Of a stretch of DNA of 64,000 bases, positions 1 through 8,598 are shown piece by piece. The notes below the pieces were generated by a model. The model had not been told where the DNA came from. It ran no database searches and was given only the letters and a program-made list of their open reading frames with translations. Positions within the stretch are counted from its first letter, which is position 1. Each line of letters begins with the position of its first letter. Source of the stretch: Cellulomonas sp. (GTDB lineage: Bacteria; Actinomycetota; Actinomycetes; Actinomycetales; Cellulomonadaceae); NCBI RefSeq assembly GCF_017744555.1, contig NZ_JAGIBD010000015.1, positions 1-64,000 of the forward strand, given 5' to 3'. The translations under genes and the position numbers were made by a program.

Positions 1-1238
1 GAGCGACCGCGGCCGCCACCGCCTGACGACCGGCCGGCCGGCGCCTGGGCGGGCGCGGGGACGTACGGGACGTGCGGCGCGACGTCGGGCACGAGGCGGG
101 TCAGCACCGCGTCGCCCGGCGCCACAGGCTGCGGCTGGGCCGTGATCTTGGCCGCCCGGGTGAGTGCCCGGACGTCGCCGCGCTGCTCGGGCAGCACGAG
201 CGTCACGACGTCGCCGCCCGAACCGGCTCGCGCGGTGCGGCCGGAGCGGTGCAGGTACGCCTTGTGCTCGGCGGGCGGGTCGACGTGCACGACGAGCTCG
301 ACGTCGTCCACGTGGATGCCGCGGGCGGCGATGTCGGTCGCGACGAGCACCTTCACGGCGCCCGACGAGAACGCCTCGAGGTTGCGCTCGCGCGCGCCCT
401 GGCCGAGGTTGCCGTGCAGGTCGACCGCGGGGATGCCCTCGACGGTGAGCTGCTTGGCGAGCTTCTTGGCCTGGTGCTTGGTCCGCATGAACAGGACGCG
501 GCGTCCGGTGCCGGAGGCGAGGTGGTGGACGATCGCCTTCTTCGTCTCGACGTCGCGCACCTCGAACAGGTGGTGCGTCATCGCGGCGACCGGCGACTGC
601 GCGCTGTCGACGGAGTGCTCGACGGGCGACGTGAGGTACCGCTTGACGAGCAGGTCCACGCCGTTGTCCAGGGTCGCGGAGAACAGCAGGCGCTGACCGT
701 CGCGCGGGGTCTTGTCCATGATCCGCTTGACGCCGGGCAGGAAGCCGAGGTCGGCCATGTGGTCGGCCTCGTCGAGGACCGTGACCTCGATGCCGTCGAG
801 CGTGAGCGCCTTCTGGCCGAGCAGGTCCTCGAGCCGGCCGGGACAGGCGATGACGATGTCGATGCCACCGTTCAGGGCGGAGACCTGCTTGCCCTGCGAG
901 ACGCCGCCGAAGATGACGGTCGTGTTGAGGCCCGTCGCCTTGGCGAGCGGGGCGACGGTCGCGTCGATCTGCGAGGCGAGCTCGCGTGTCGGCGCGAGCA
1001 CGAGGGCACGGGGCCGACGGGCGACCTTGGGCTTGCGGTCGGCGGCGAGGCGCGCGACGAGCGGCAGGGCGAACGCGATCGTCTTGCCGGAGCCCGTGCG
1101 GCCGCGGCCGAGCACGTCGCGTCCGGCCAGCGAGTCGGGCAGCGTGGCGGTCTGGATGGGGAACGGTGCGGTGATGCCCTGGTCCGTGAGGGTCGAGACG
1201 AGGGGAGCGGGCACGCCGAGGTCGGCGAAGGAAGTCAC
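1..1238 (-). CDS. DEAD-box RNA helicase (C-terminus cut by the window edge)
   Basis: Probable ATP-dependent RNA helicase of the cytoplasm, acting in RNA remodelling or ribosome assembly; the exact substrate cannot be read from sequence. About 412 residues are visible. A Q-motif-like stretch (FPIQT, about residues 26-30) comes first, then Walker A GRTGSGKT (about 46-53), PTRELA (about 83-88), DEAD (156-159), SAT, and the C-terminal helicase motif HRSGRTAR. All core motifs are intact. The last visible part becomes rich in Pro, Gly and Arg, the low-complexity tail usual for this family, and runs off the window. The GTG start is chosen because the reading begins VTSFADLGVP just before the Q motif and has a purine-rich AGAGG about 8 bases upstream. 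It is transcribed away from the ABC gene at 1430. Confidence 0.93.
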   Translation of the reverse strand, partial: MTSFADLGVPAPLVSTLTDQGITAPFPIQTATLPDSLAGRDVLGRGRTGSGKTIAFALPLVARLAADRKPKVARRPRALVLAPTRELASQIDATVAPLAKATGLNTTVIFGGVSQGKQVSALNGGIDIVIACPGRLEDLLGQKALTLDGIEVTVLDEADHMADLGFLPGVKRIMDKTPRDGQRLLFSATLDNGVDLLVKRYLTSPVEHSVDSAQSPVAAMTHHLFEVRDVETKKAIVHHLASGTGRRVLFMRTKHQAKKLAKQLTVEGIPAVDLHGNLGQGARERNLEAFSSGAVKVLVATDIAARGIHVDDVELVVHVDPPAEHKAYLHRSGRTARAGSGGDVVTLVLPEQRGDVRALTRAAKITAQPQPVAPGDAVLTRLVPDVAPHVPYVPAPAQAPAGRSSGGGGRGR

Positions 1239-1429
1239 AGGTGAAGCCTCTCGGGGAGGGTGGGTCGGGGTCCGCCGCCAGAGCAACCAACGAGTGCTGG
1301 GGGATCTCCACGACGCGGGGCGCGCGGGTTCGCGCCGCCCAGGTGTGCCCCCATCCTCGCACACTCGGCAGGAGCGGCCGGGAAAGGGCACGATCGACCC
1401 AAGGAAGCTCACACCGTCTGGGGGGCCGG

Positions 1430-2158
1430 ATGAGTGACGTGATCGCGTCGGCGAACGAGCTGGTGAAGGTCTACGGCGAGGGCCCGACGGCCGTGCGCGC
1501 GCTCGACGGGATCGACGTCGACCTCGTCCGCGGGGAGCTCACGGCCGTCATGGGGCCGTCCGGCTCGGGCAAGTCGACGTTCATGCACTGCCTCGCCGGT
1601 CTCGACCGGCCGACGTCCGGGTCGGTCGTGGTGGACGGTGCCGAGGTGTCCAGATGGTCCGAGCGGCGGCTCACGCAGCTGCGCCGGACCCGCGTCGGGT
1701 TCGTCTTCCAGTCGTACAACCTGGTGCCGACGCTCACCGCGCTCGAGAACATCACGCTCCCGCTCGACATCGCGCGCCGTCCCGTCGACCGGTCGCACCT
1801 CGACCTCGTCGTCCGCACCCTCGGCCTGGCGGACCGGCTGGACCACAAGCCGAGCGAGCTGTCGGGCGGGCAGCAGCAGCGGGTCGCGTGCGCGCGCGCC
1901 CTCATCGGTCGGCCGGCGGTGGTGTTCGCAGACGAGCCGACGGGCAACCTCGACTCGGCGTCGTCGGCCGAGGTCCTCGGGTTCCTGCGGCGCAGCGTCG
2001 ACGAGCTCGGCCAGTCCGTCGTCATGGTGACGCACGACCCCACGTCGGCCGGCTACGCGCACCGCGTGCTGTTCCTCGCCGACGGGCGGCTCATCGGCGA
2101 GCTGCGCGACCCGACGCCCGCGACCGTGCTGGAGCAGCTCGGGGCGGCCGGACGGTGA
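1430..2158 (+). CDS. ABC transporter ATP-binding protein (MacB/LolD type)
   Basis: ATPase subunit of an ABC exporter of the MacB/LolD/FtsE class (242 residues). It works on the cytoplasmic face with the permease encoded next. Visible motifs are Walker A GPSGSGKS (about residues 42-49), the Q-loop region FVFQSYNLVPTLTALEN, signature LSGGQQQR (about 144-151), Walker B VVFADEPT and the H-loop VTHD. Length and motif order are normal. The ATG at 1430 begins MSDVIA and is preceded by a G-rich stretch that can serve as a ribosome site. Its stop overlaps the permease GTG (GTGA at 2155-2158), so the two are translationally coupled. The transported substrate is unknown. Confidence 0.95.
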   Translation: MSDVIASANELVKVYGEGPTAVRALDGIDVDLVRGELTAVMGPSGSGKSTFMHCLAGLDRPTSGSVVVDGAEVSRWSERRLTQLRRTRVGFVFQSYNLVPTLTALENITLPLDIARRPVDRSHLDLVVRTLGLADRLDHKPSELSGGQQQRVACARALIGRPAVVFADEPTGNLDSASSAEVLGFLRRSVDELGQSVVMVTHDPTSAGYAHRVLFLADGRLIGELRDPTPATVLEQLGAAGR

Positions 2159-4709
2159 ACCGCGTCGCGGTCCGCGCCATCCAGGCGCACCTCGTCCGGT
2201 TCTGCCTCTCCGTGCTGGCCGTGGCGCTCGGCGTCGCGTTCGTGGCGGGCACGTTCGCGCTGCGGACGATGCTCGGGTCGACGTTCGCGGACATCATCGC
2301 GACCACGACGCTCGGCGACGCCTACGTGCGCGGGGCCGACGAGGCGGGCGGTGCCGCAGGCCCGGGCGCCGGCACGCACAACCGCGTCCCGCTCTCGCTG
2401 GTGGACGACATCGAGAAGGTCGACGGTGTCGCGGCCGCGTTGCCGGACCTGCAAGGGCCCGTGGTGCTCGTGGGGGCCGACGGGACGGCGGTGCAGAGCA
2501 CGCAGGCGCCGAGCTTCGCGTTCGGGTTCGACCGGCGTGACCGGGCCGTGCACCTCGTCGCGGGCCACGCGCCGCGCGGGCCGGACGAGGTCGTGGTCGA
2601 GTCGACGTCGCTCGCCGCGTCGGGCCTGTCCCTCGGCGACGACACGACGCTCGTCGTCGGGGGCGAGCTGCGGCCGGTGCGGGTGGTCGGCGAGGCCGAG
2701 ATCGGGGCGGCGCTCGCTGGTGCGACCGTCGTGTTCGTCGACCGCGCGACGGCGGAGGCCGCGTTCGCGCCCGACGGGACCGCGGTGTCGATCGCGGTCA
2801 ACGCCGACCCGGGCGTCACCGAGCAGCAGCTCGTCGACCGGCTCGCGCCCGTGCTGCGCGCCGACTCCACGCCCGGTGCGCCCGCCGTCGCGATCACGGG
2901 CGACCAGATGCGGGCCGAGGCGACCGAGAGCGTCGAGGAGGTGCTCGGGTTCGTCACGACGTTCCTGCTGGTGTTCGCCGGGGTGTCGTTGTTCGTCGGG
3001 GCGTTCATCATCGCGAACACGTTCGCGATGTGGGTACGGCAGCGCACCCGTGAGCTCGCGCTGCTGCGAGCCGTCGGCGCGTCACCGCTGCAGGTGTTCG
3101 GGTCGATCGTGCTGCAGGCCGCGCTCGTCGGCGTGGTGGGCGCGGTGCTCGGCGTCGCGGGCGGGCTCGGTCTCGTGGTCCTGCTGCGGCAGGTGCTCGC
3201 GTCGTTCGGCATGGACCTCGCCGGGCAGGTCCCGATCGACGCCTTTACGGTCGTCGTCTCCGTGCTGCTCGGCACGTGCGTGAGCGTCGCGGCCGCCGCG
3301 ATCCCCGCCCGGCGGGCCGCGCTCGTCCCGCCCGTCGACGCGTTGCGCGACGAGGTGACGCTGCCCGAGAGGTCGCTCGTGCGCCGCGCGCTCGTGGGCG
3401 CCGCGCTGCTCGTCGCGGGGGCGGCGGCGATCGCTCGGGCGATGGTCGCGCCGGAGGCGGACGGAGCGGACCGCTGGCTCGGCCTCGGCGCCTGCGCGGT
3501 CGTCCTCGGCGTGCTCGGCGTCGCGCCCGTCGTTGCGCGCACCGTCCTCACGGTGATCGGGACGCCACTCGTCGCGGTGCGCCCGGTCGGGCGGCTCGCG
3601 CGCGGCAACGTCGTCCGCAACCCTCGCCGCACCGCGAACACCGCGGGTGCCCTGATGATCGGCATGGCGCTGGTGGGCGCGTCGGCGGTCATCGCGGCCA
3701 CGGCCCAGGCGTCGACGCGCGCGATCGTCACCCGCGAGGCGAGCACCGACTTCATCCTACGGGTCGCACCCGCCGGCACCGTCCCGGCGCAGGCCGTCGC
3801 CGACGTGCGGGCGCTGCCGGACGTGCGCGCGGCCGACGCGTTCGCGACCGCCGCCGTGCGCGTCGAGCAGGGCGACGGCGACTCGTTCACGGTCACCGGC
3901 GTGGACCCGGCGGCCATCGGGCGCAGCGTCCGGACCACCGAGGTCCAGGGGTCGTTCCGCGACGCGCTCGCTCGCGGGGACGTCGCCGTGCAGCGCACCA
4001 CGGCACGCGACGAGGGCTGGCACGTCGGCGACGCGCTCACGCTCACGGGCACCGGCGAGCCGCGCACCGCACGGATCGGCGCCGTCATCGACTCGCCCGC
4101 GTTCGGCGTCCCTCTCGTCGCGCCGCAGGCCTTGCTCGACGCGCTCGTGCCCGCCGACCAGCAGCAGGTCACGACCGTGTTCGTGACGGCCGTGCGGGGG
4201 ACCGACCTCGAGGGGCTGCGCCACGCGCTCACCACGACCGTCCAGCCGTACGTCGTCATCACGGTCATGGACCCCGAGCAGTTCGTGTCCGACCTCGCCG
4301 AGCAGGTCGACCGGGTGCTCGTCATCCTCTACGCGCTGCTGGGCCTGTCCGTCGTCATCGCGGTGCTCGGCATCGTCAACACGCTCGCGCTGTCCGTCAT
4401 CGAGCGCACGCGGGAGATCGGGCTGCTGCGCGCCGTCGGGCTCGGGCGCGTGCAGCTCGGCGCCACCATCACGGTCGAGTCGGTGCTCACCGCGGTGTTC
4501 GGCACCGCCGTCGGGCTGGTGGTCGGGGTCGCGCTCGCGTCGACGCTGCCGACGGTGTTCGCCGACAAGGGCCTGCGGACGCTCGCGGTGCCGTGGGGGA
4601 GCCTGCTCGTGATGCTCGCGCTCGCGGTCGTCGTGGGCGTCCTGGCGGCGGTCTGGCCGGCGATCCGCGCGGCGCGCCTGCCGGTGCTCTCGCGGTGTCC
4701 GCGGAATGA
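2155..4709 (+). CDS. ABC transporter permease (FtsX/MacB family), apparent frameshift at the last codons
   Basis: Large permease with two FtsX-type membrane domains separated by extracytoplasmic (MacB_PCD-like) regions. Membrane segments are visible near the N-terminus (LSVLAVALGVAFVAGTFAL), in the middle around 2940-3320 (FLLVFAGVSLFVGAFIIANT, with the RTRELALLRAVGAS loop) and at the end (VILYALLGLSVVIAVLGIVN, then the matching loop RTREIGLLRAVGLG). The two RxRELxLLRAxG loops are the hallmark of this family. The frame that starts at 2155 does not stop where the family ends. It reads on through 4762 to 5409, into the CYTH gene. In the neighbouring frame the codons after VL read AVSAE-stop (4692-4709), which is how these permeases usually end. 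One base therefore appears to be missing near 4690. I give the end as this restored stop; the literal reading is one open frame 2155-5409. Confidence 0.85.
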
Positions 4710-4723
4710 GGCACCCACGTCGG

Positions 4724-4765
4724 TAGGCTCCGGGCATGCACCGCACGGGGAGCATTGCGCGATGA
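4724..4765 (+). promoter_or_regulatory. -10 box plus a 9-codon leader ORF before the CYTH gene
   Basis: TAGGCT (4724-4729) lies six bases before an ATG at 4736, the geometry of a leaderless start. That ATG opens a nine-codon frame (MHRTGSIAR) whose TGA (4763-4765) overlaps the ATG of the CYTH gene at 4762. The sequence GGGGAG (4747-4752) inside the leader is also placed to act as the ribosome site for 4762. The promoter shows that the CYTH gene can be expressed apart from the permease. Translation of the leader is inference. Confidence 0.45.
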
Positions 4766-5409
4766 GCGACACCGGCTACGGCGACTTCGAGTTCGAGCGG
4801 CGGTTCTGGGTCGAGCGCCCGCCGACCGAGCTGCTCGAGAGCGCCCCGGCGCTCATCGTCCAGTCGTACCTTCTCGCGCAGGACGGGTTCGCGGTCCGGG
4901 TCCGCGCGCAGGCCTCGGCCGTGGCCGGACCGATCGACCCGGCGGACGACGAGCTCGCGCTGCTCGAGAAGCACGTGCGCGCCGTCGACTTCTGCGCGAT
5001 CACCGTCAAGGGCCCGATGGTCGAGGGGACCCGGTACGAGGCCGAGCGCGAGCTCGACCCGGCGGTCGCGGTCGAGCTGATCCGCCGCGCCGACGCGCGC
5101 GTCGCGAAGCTGCGGCACTCGGTGTGGCTCGGCACGGACGGGTGGGTCATCGACGTCTTCGCCGGCGGCAACGCGCCCCTGGTGGTCGCGGAGGTGGAGC
5201 GCGGCGGGCCGGTGACGGACCTGCTGATCCCGGACTTCTGCGTCACCGAGGTGACGACGGACGCGAGGTTCGCCAACGACGGGCTGGCGCACGCGCCGTA
5301 CGGGACGTGGGCGAGCACGTTCGCGAGCGAGCTGGTCGCGACCGGCCCGCGGTTCCTCACCGGGCTCGGCCACAACCACCGCACGGGGGACGTGCCGCCG
5401 GTCGTGTGA
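4762..5409 (+). CDS. CYTH domain protein
   Basis: A 215-residue soluble protein of the CYTH superfamily (CyaB adenylate cyclase, thiamine triphosphatase, inorganic triphosphatase), whose tunnel binds triphosphates. The N-terminus carries EFERRFWV, a variant of the ExExK signature with Arg in place of the usual Lys. Later acidic and basic strands match the family pattern: VRVRAQ, ITVKGP, YEAERELD, KLRHSV, WVIDVF, VVAEVER. There is no second domain, so it resembles short single-domain CYTH proteins. The ATG at 4762 is chosen for the preceding GGGGAG and for the family-like beginning. The frame is open upstream into the permease gene, which I attribute to a missing base there. The substrate is not predictable. 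Confidence 0.8.
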   Translation: MSDTGYGDFEFERRFWVERPPTELLESAPALIVQSYLLAQDGFAVRVRAQASAVAGPIDPADDELALLEKHVRAVDFCAITVKGPMVEGTRYEAERELDPAVAVELIRRADARVAKLRHSVWLGTDGWVIDVFAGGNAPLVVAEVERGGPVTDLLIPDFCVTEVTTDARFANDGLAHAPYGTWASTFASELVATGPRFLTGLGHNHRTGDVPPVV

Positions 5410-5423
5410 CGCGCTCCCCGGGG

Positions 5424-5456
5424 AACAAAGTTGAACTCTCAACTATTGTGAGAGAC
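5424..5456 (+). promoter_or_regulatory. Palindromic operator and probable leaderless promoter of the VOC gene
   Basis: A perfect inverted repeat AGTTGA-ACTC-TCAACT occupies 5429-5444. It is extended by ACAA (5425-5428) on the left and TTGT (5446-5449) on the right. The AT-rich patch stands out in GC-rich DNA. TATTGT (5444-5449) sits seven bases before the ATG at 5457 and could be the -10 box, so a bound repressor would cover the promoter. Such sites are typical of MarR- or HxlR-type regulators near VOC genes, but no such regulator gene lies beside it here. Confidence 0.6.
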
Positions 5457-6398
5457 ATGACGACAGCACCGACACCCGGATCCGGCCGAGCCGTGCCCCT
5501 GCACGCCCCGGCGCCGCACGACTCGATCGCCGCCGGCACCGGGATGGATGCCGTGACGCTGCTCGTCGGCGACCTCGACCGCCAGCTGCGGTTCTACCGC
5601 GACGGCCTCGCGCTCGACGTGGTCGACGACCCGGGCGAGCGCTTCGGCGGCACGCGACAGGCCGGCACCGTGACGCTCGGCCGGGGGAGCACGCCGCTGA
5701 TCGTCCTGCAGCACACGCCGGACCTGCCGCCCGCGGTCCGCGGCTCGGCGGGCCTGTTCCACACCGCCCTGCTGTTCGACGACCAGGGCGGCCTGGCCGC
5801 GACGCTCGCGTCGGTCGCGCAGCGCGAGCCCGGCTCGTTCGTCGGCTCCGCCGACCACCTCGTCTCGCTCGCGTTCTACCTCACCGACCCCGAGGGCAAC
5901 GGGGTCGAGCTGTACTGGGACCGCAGCCGCAGCCTGTGGCAGCACGATGCGGACGGCCGGGTCGTCATGGACTCGCTGCGTCTCGACCCGAACGCGTTCC
6001 TGCGCGAGCACCTCACCGACGAGCTCGTGGAGCAGCCGGGCGCCGGGGACGCCGTCGTCGGGCACGTGCACCTGCAGGTCGGCGACGTGGACTCGGCCCG
6101 CCGCTTCTACGTCGACGCCCTCGGGTTCGACGTGACCTCCGAGTGGCACAGCGCCCTGTTCGTGTCGGCCGGCGGGTACCACCACCACCTCGCGATGAAC
6201 ACGTGGAACAGCGCCGGCGCCGGTCCGCGCGCGTCGTCCCTCGGGCTCGGCGAGGTGCGGATCACCGTGCCGACGGCCGACGACCTCGGCGCGCTCACCG
6301 ACCGGGTGCGGTTCGCGGGGGCGCCCGTGGCGGACGACGGCGTGACGGTGCTGTTCGAGGACCCGTGGCGCAACGTGGTGCGTGTCGCGGTGGCCTGA
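5457..6398 (+). CDS. Two-domain VOC family protein (CatE-like ring-cleavage dioxygenase)
   Basis: A 313-residue protein with two vicinal-oxygen-chelate modules (about residues 28-150 and 195-305), like the CatE/YfiE extradiol dioxygenases that act on catechols or quinone-like compounds. The first module has DAVTLLVGDL, the strand LFHTALLF and the end GNGVELYWDR. The second has VGHVHLQVGD, a YHHHLAMNTW stretch and the final strand WRNVVRVAVA. The His of GHVHL and the His of YHHHL are plausible metal ligands. The usual Glu in the last strand of module two is not evident, so catalysis is uncertain. An operator-like palindrome directly upstream suggests induction by a small molecule. It converges with the CHAD gene. 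Confidence 0.85.
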   Translation: MTTAPTPGSGRAVPLHAPAPHDSIAAGTGMDAVTLLVGDLDRQLRFYRDGLALDVVDDPGERFGGTRQAGTVTLGRGSTPLIVLQHTPDLPPAVRGSAGLFHTALLFDDQGGLAATLASVAQREPGSFVGSADHLVSLAFYLTDPEGNGVELYWDRSRSLWQHDADGRVVMDSLRLDPNAFLREHLTDELVEQPGAGDAVVGHVHLQVGDVDSARRFYVDALGFDVTSEWHSALFVSAGGYHHHLAMNTWNSAGAGPRASSLGLGEVRITVPTADDLGALTDRVRFAGAPVADDGVTVLFEDPWRNVVRVAVA

Positions 6399-6400
6399 CC

Positions 6401-7927
6401 TCACCCCATCCAGCCGCGGTGCGACGGGTCCCGGGCGCGTTCGATCAGCGCCTCTGCGTCCCGCGCCGCTGCGTCCCCGGCCGCCTGCTCCAGGGCGTGC
6501 AGCCGGCCGAACGTGAACGCGTTCTCGCCGTCGAGGTGCGCCTGCACGCCGACCCGGCGCAGCGTCGCCCGACGCACGACCGTGTCGTGCTGGGTGCCGA
6601 GCACGTCCTGCACCGCGCGCGCCCGTCGGGCGCTGCGTCGTGCGGGCTTCCCGACCACGGGGACGGCCGCCTCGGCGGCATACCGGGCACGCCGGGCGGC
6701 CTTGCGGACCTCGTGGCGCGCCTCGTCCGCCGCCGCAGGCTCGGCGGCGGCGAGATCCTGCGCGCGACGGTCCAGGCGGCGCCACGCACGGCGCACCCGC
6801 GCGGGCACCACCTCGTCGGAGGGCCGTGCGGCGTCCGGACCCGTCGGGGTGCCGTCGGCGACGGCGTCGAGCGCGTCGAGCAGCCGCCACCAGGCGTCCG
6901 AGCCGAGCACGGCCGCGAGCCGCTCGACCCCGGCGCGCCGCGCCTGCGACCGGTCCTCGCGAAGCCGGGCGACGACCGGCCCGAGCACCAGCTCGGCGGG
7001 CTCCGCCTCGACCCGACGCAGGAGCCCGCGCAGCTCGACGTGCGGGTCCCGCGCGGCGCCGAGGGCGTGCCCGACGTCCGCGAGCTCGTCGCGCAGAGGA
7101 TCGGTGACCGTGCGGTCGAGCACGGGCCGGTACACCGCGAGGACCGTGCGCAGCCGCCGGGCCGACACGCGGGCGTCGTGCACCGCGGCGTCGTCGCCGC
7201 CGCGGGCACCCGCGTGCGCGTCGAGCAGCCGCTCCAGGTGCCGCGCGACGTACGCGCGCACGACCTCGCCCGCCGAGCCGTCGCGCGGCTCGACCGACCG
7301 CCGGTCGGGCACCCGGTCGCCCAGCGCGCGCTCGAGCTTGGACGCCACCCGGGGCGTCGCGCCGGGCACCGCGCCGAGGCGGGCCGTGACGGCGGCGAGC
7401 GCGGCGTCGTCGTCCGCGTCGTCGACGAGCTCGGCCTCCCACTCCCGCCACGTGACCGTGGTCCGCTCGTCGCCGTCGTGGACCACGGCGTGCACGTGGT
7501 CGTCCGTGATCTCGACGACCGCCCGGCCCGTGGCGTCCGACCACCGGTGCGGCACCCGCCGGGTCCGCAGCTCCGCGACGACGTCGACCGGGCGGTTCCG
7601 CACCCGCGCGCGCACCAGGTCGAGCAGCGCGTCTGGCGCGGTCGGGTCGCCCAGCGGCAGGCGGTGCTCGGTCCGTGTCCGGGCCTCGTCGGCCGTGCCG
7701 TCGCCGGGGACCTTGAGGTGCCAGCCCTCGTCGCTGCCGCCGATGCGCCGTCGCAGGGTCACCCCGGCGCGCAGCAGGTCGAGCGACGCCGTGTCGAAGT
7801 ACTGCGCGACGAGGTCGTCGGGGTCCGGGCGGTCCGACCGGGCGAGCCCGCCGGCGCCGCTCAGGTCGGGAAGCGTGGCGTCGTCGGGCACCTCGAAGGC
7901 CGCCTCGACCTCGCGGTGGGTGCCCAC
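6401..7927 (-). CDS. CYTH-CHAD domain protein
   Basis: A 508-residue cytoplasmic protein with an N-terminal CYTH domain (THREVEAAFEV start, then VTLRRRIGG, WHLKVPG, TRTEHRLPL, VVEITDDHV, WREWEAELV) and a C-terminal CHAD domain from about residue 215, an all-helical region dense in His and Arg (for example VHDARVSARRLRTVLAVYRP and ARHEVRKAARRARYAAEA). CYTH domains bind or hydrolyse triphosphates; CHAD domains bind polyphosphate. It lies 47 bases downstream of the YkoF-like gene on the same strand, so it is probably in the TPP-riboswitch transcript. The GTG start gives the family-like N-terminus, but GGAGG abuts it with no spacer, so the start is not secure. Polyphosphate or thiamine-triphosphate turnover are both possible. 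Confidence 0.85.
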   Translation of the reverse strand: MGTHREVEAAFEVPDDATLPDLSGAGGLARSDRPDPDDLVAQYFDTASLDLLRAGVTLRRRIGGSDEGWHLKVPGDGTADEARTRTEHRLPLGDPTAPDALLDLVRARVRNRPVDVVAELRTRRVPHRWSDATGRAVVEITDDHVHAVVHDGDERTTVTWREWEAELVDDADDDAALAAVTARLGAVPGATPRVASKLERALGDRVPDRRSVEPRDGSAGEVVRAYVARHLERLLDAHAGARGGDDAAVHDARVSARRLRTVLAVYRPVLDRTVTDPLRDELADVGHALGAARDPHVELRGLLRRVEAEPAELVLGPVVARLREDRSQARRAGVERLAAVLGSDAWWRLLDALDAVADGTPTGPDAARPSDEVVPARVRRAWRRLDRRAQDLAAAEPAAADEARHEVRKAARRARYAAEAAVPVVGKPARRSARRARAVQDVLGTQHDTVVRRATLRRVGVQAHLDGENAFTFGRLHALEQAAGDAAARDAEALIERARDPSHRGWMG

Positions 7928-7974
7928 CCTCCGAGGCTGCCAGGGGCGTGGGATGTGCGCCTCCCGGCCCGCGC

Positions 7975-8598
7975 TCAGCCTTCGGGCGCCGACCCCACCG
8001 ACACCGTCGCGTGCGCGACGACGTGCCGGACGTGCCGGCCGGCCGCGAGCCACCCGGCGGCCACCGCACCGAGGACGTCCGCCAGGTCGCCGTCGAGGCG
8101 CGTGACGAACCGCTCCGGCGACACCGTCGCCCGCGTGCGCGCGACCGCGACGGCCTGCTCGATGGCCCGCATGTGGTCGCCCGGGTGCCCCGGTCGACCG
8201 TCGTCGAGCGGGTACAGGGCCCACTGCGCGGTGGCGCGCAGGCCGGTCGCGGGCAGCTCGGGCGCGTCCGCCCACGCCAGGACGGCGTCGTCGGGCAGCT
8301 CGCACGCGACCTCGCCCGGGCAGCCGCGGGACAGGTGCACGTGCGCGACGGCGTGCCCGGCGAGCCGTGCCCCCGTGGCGACGACCTGCTGCACGAACCT
8401 CAGCACGTCCGCCTCCGACCCGCGGACGAGCGTCGACACGTCGTCGGCCGTGACCTCGACCCCTGACGCGTCCGCCGCGGCGTACGCGTCGGCGAGCACC
8501 GTGGCGACGCCGCCGGACGGGTGGAGCGAGAGGCGGGCACCGACCCCGAGGTCGGTGGGTGTCGGGGCGCTGCGCGAGGTGCTGGTGACGGTGCTCAT
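7975..8598 (-). CDS. YkoF-type thiamine/hydroxymethylpyrimidine-binding protein
   Basis: A 207-residue protein with two copies of the YkoF-like fold. The first is about residues 20-95 (GARLSLHPSGG, DDVSTLVRGSEADV, and HVHLSRGCPGE) and the second is about 105-200. The RFSLYP / STxxRG / SxGCPG pattern matches Bacillus YkoF, which binds thiamine or its pyrimidine precursor HMP and sits in a thiamine-regulated operon. No signal peptide is seen, so it is cytoplasmic. The ATG at 8598 has GGGAG four bases upstream. A TPP riboswitch lies about 130 bases upstream on the same strand, which independently supports a role in thiamine supply. No ykoEDC transporter genes are in the window, so its partner is unknown. 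Confidence 0.88.
   Translation of the reverse strand: MSTVTSTSRSAPTPTDLGVGARLSLHPSGGVATVLADAYAAADASGVEVTADDVSTLVRGSEADVLRFVQQVVATGARLAGHAVAHVHLSRGCPGEVACELPDDAVLAWADAPELPATGLRATAQWALYPLDDGRPGHPGDHMRAIEQAVAVARTRATVSPERFVTRLDGDLADVLGAVAAGWLAAGRHVRHVVAHATVSVGSAPEG

Noticed and set aside
2322..4325. A 667-residue minus-strand Ser/Thr/Arg-rich frame inside the ABC permease gene
   Set aside because: It has no motifs, and its composition is what third-position GC bias predicts. The plus frame has the two FtsX membrane domains.
2155..5409. A true permease-CYTH fusion protein
   Set aside because: The restored ending AVSAE-stop, a separate TAGGCT promoter and a GGGGAG ribosome site before 4762 favour two genes and a missing base. 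It is kept as a finding because only resequencing can settle it.
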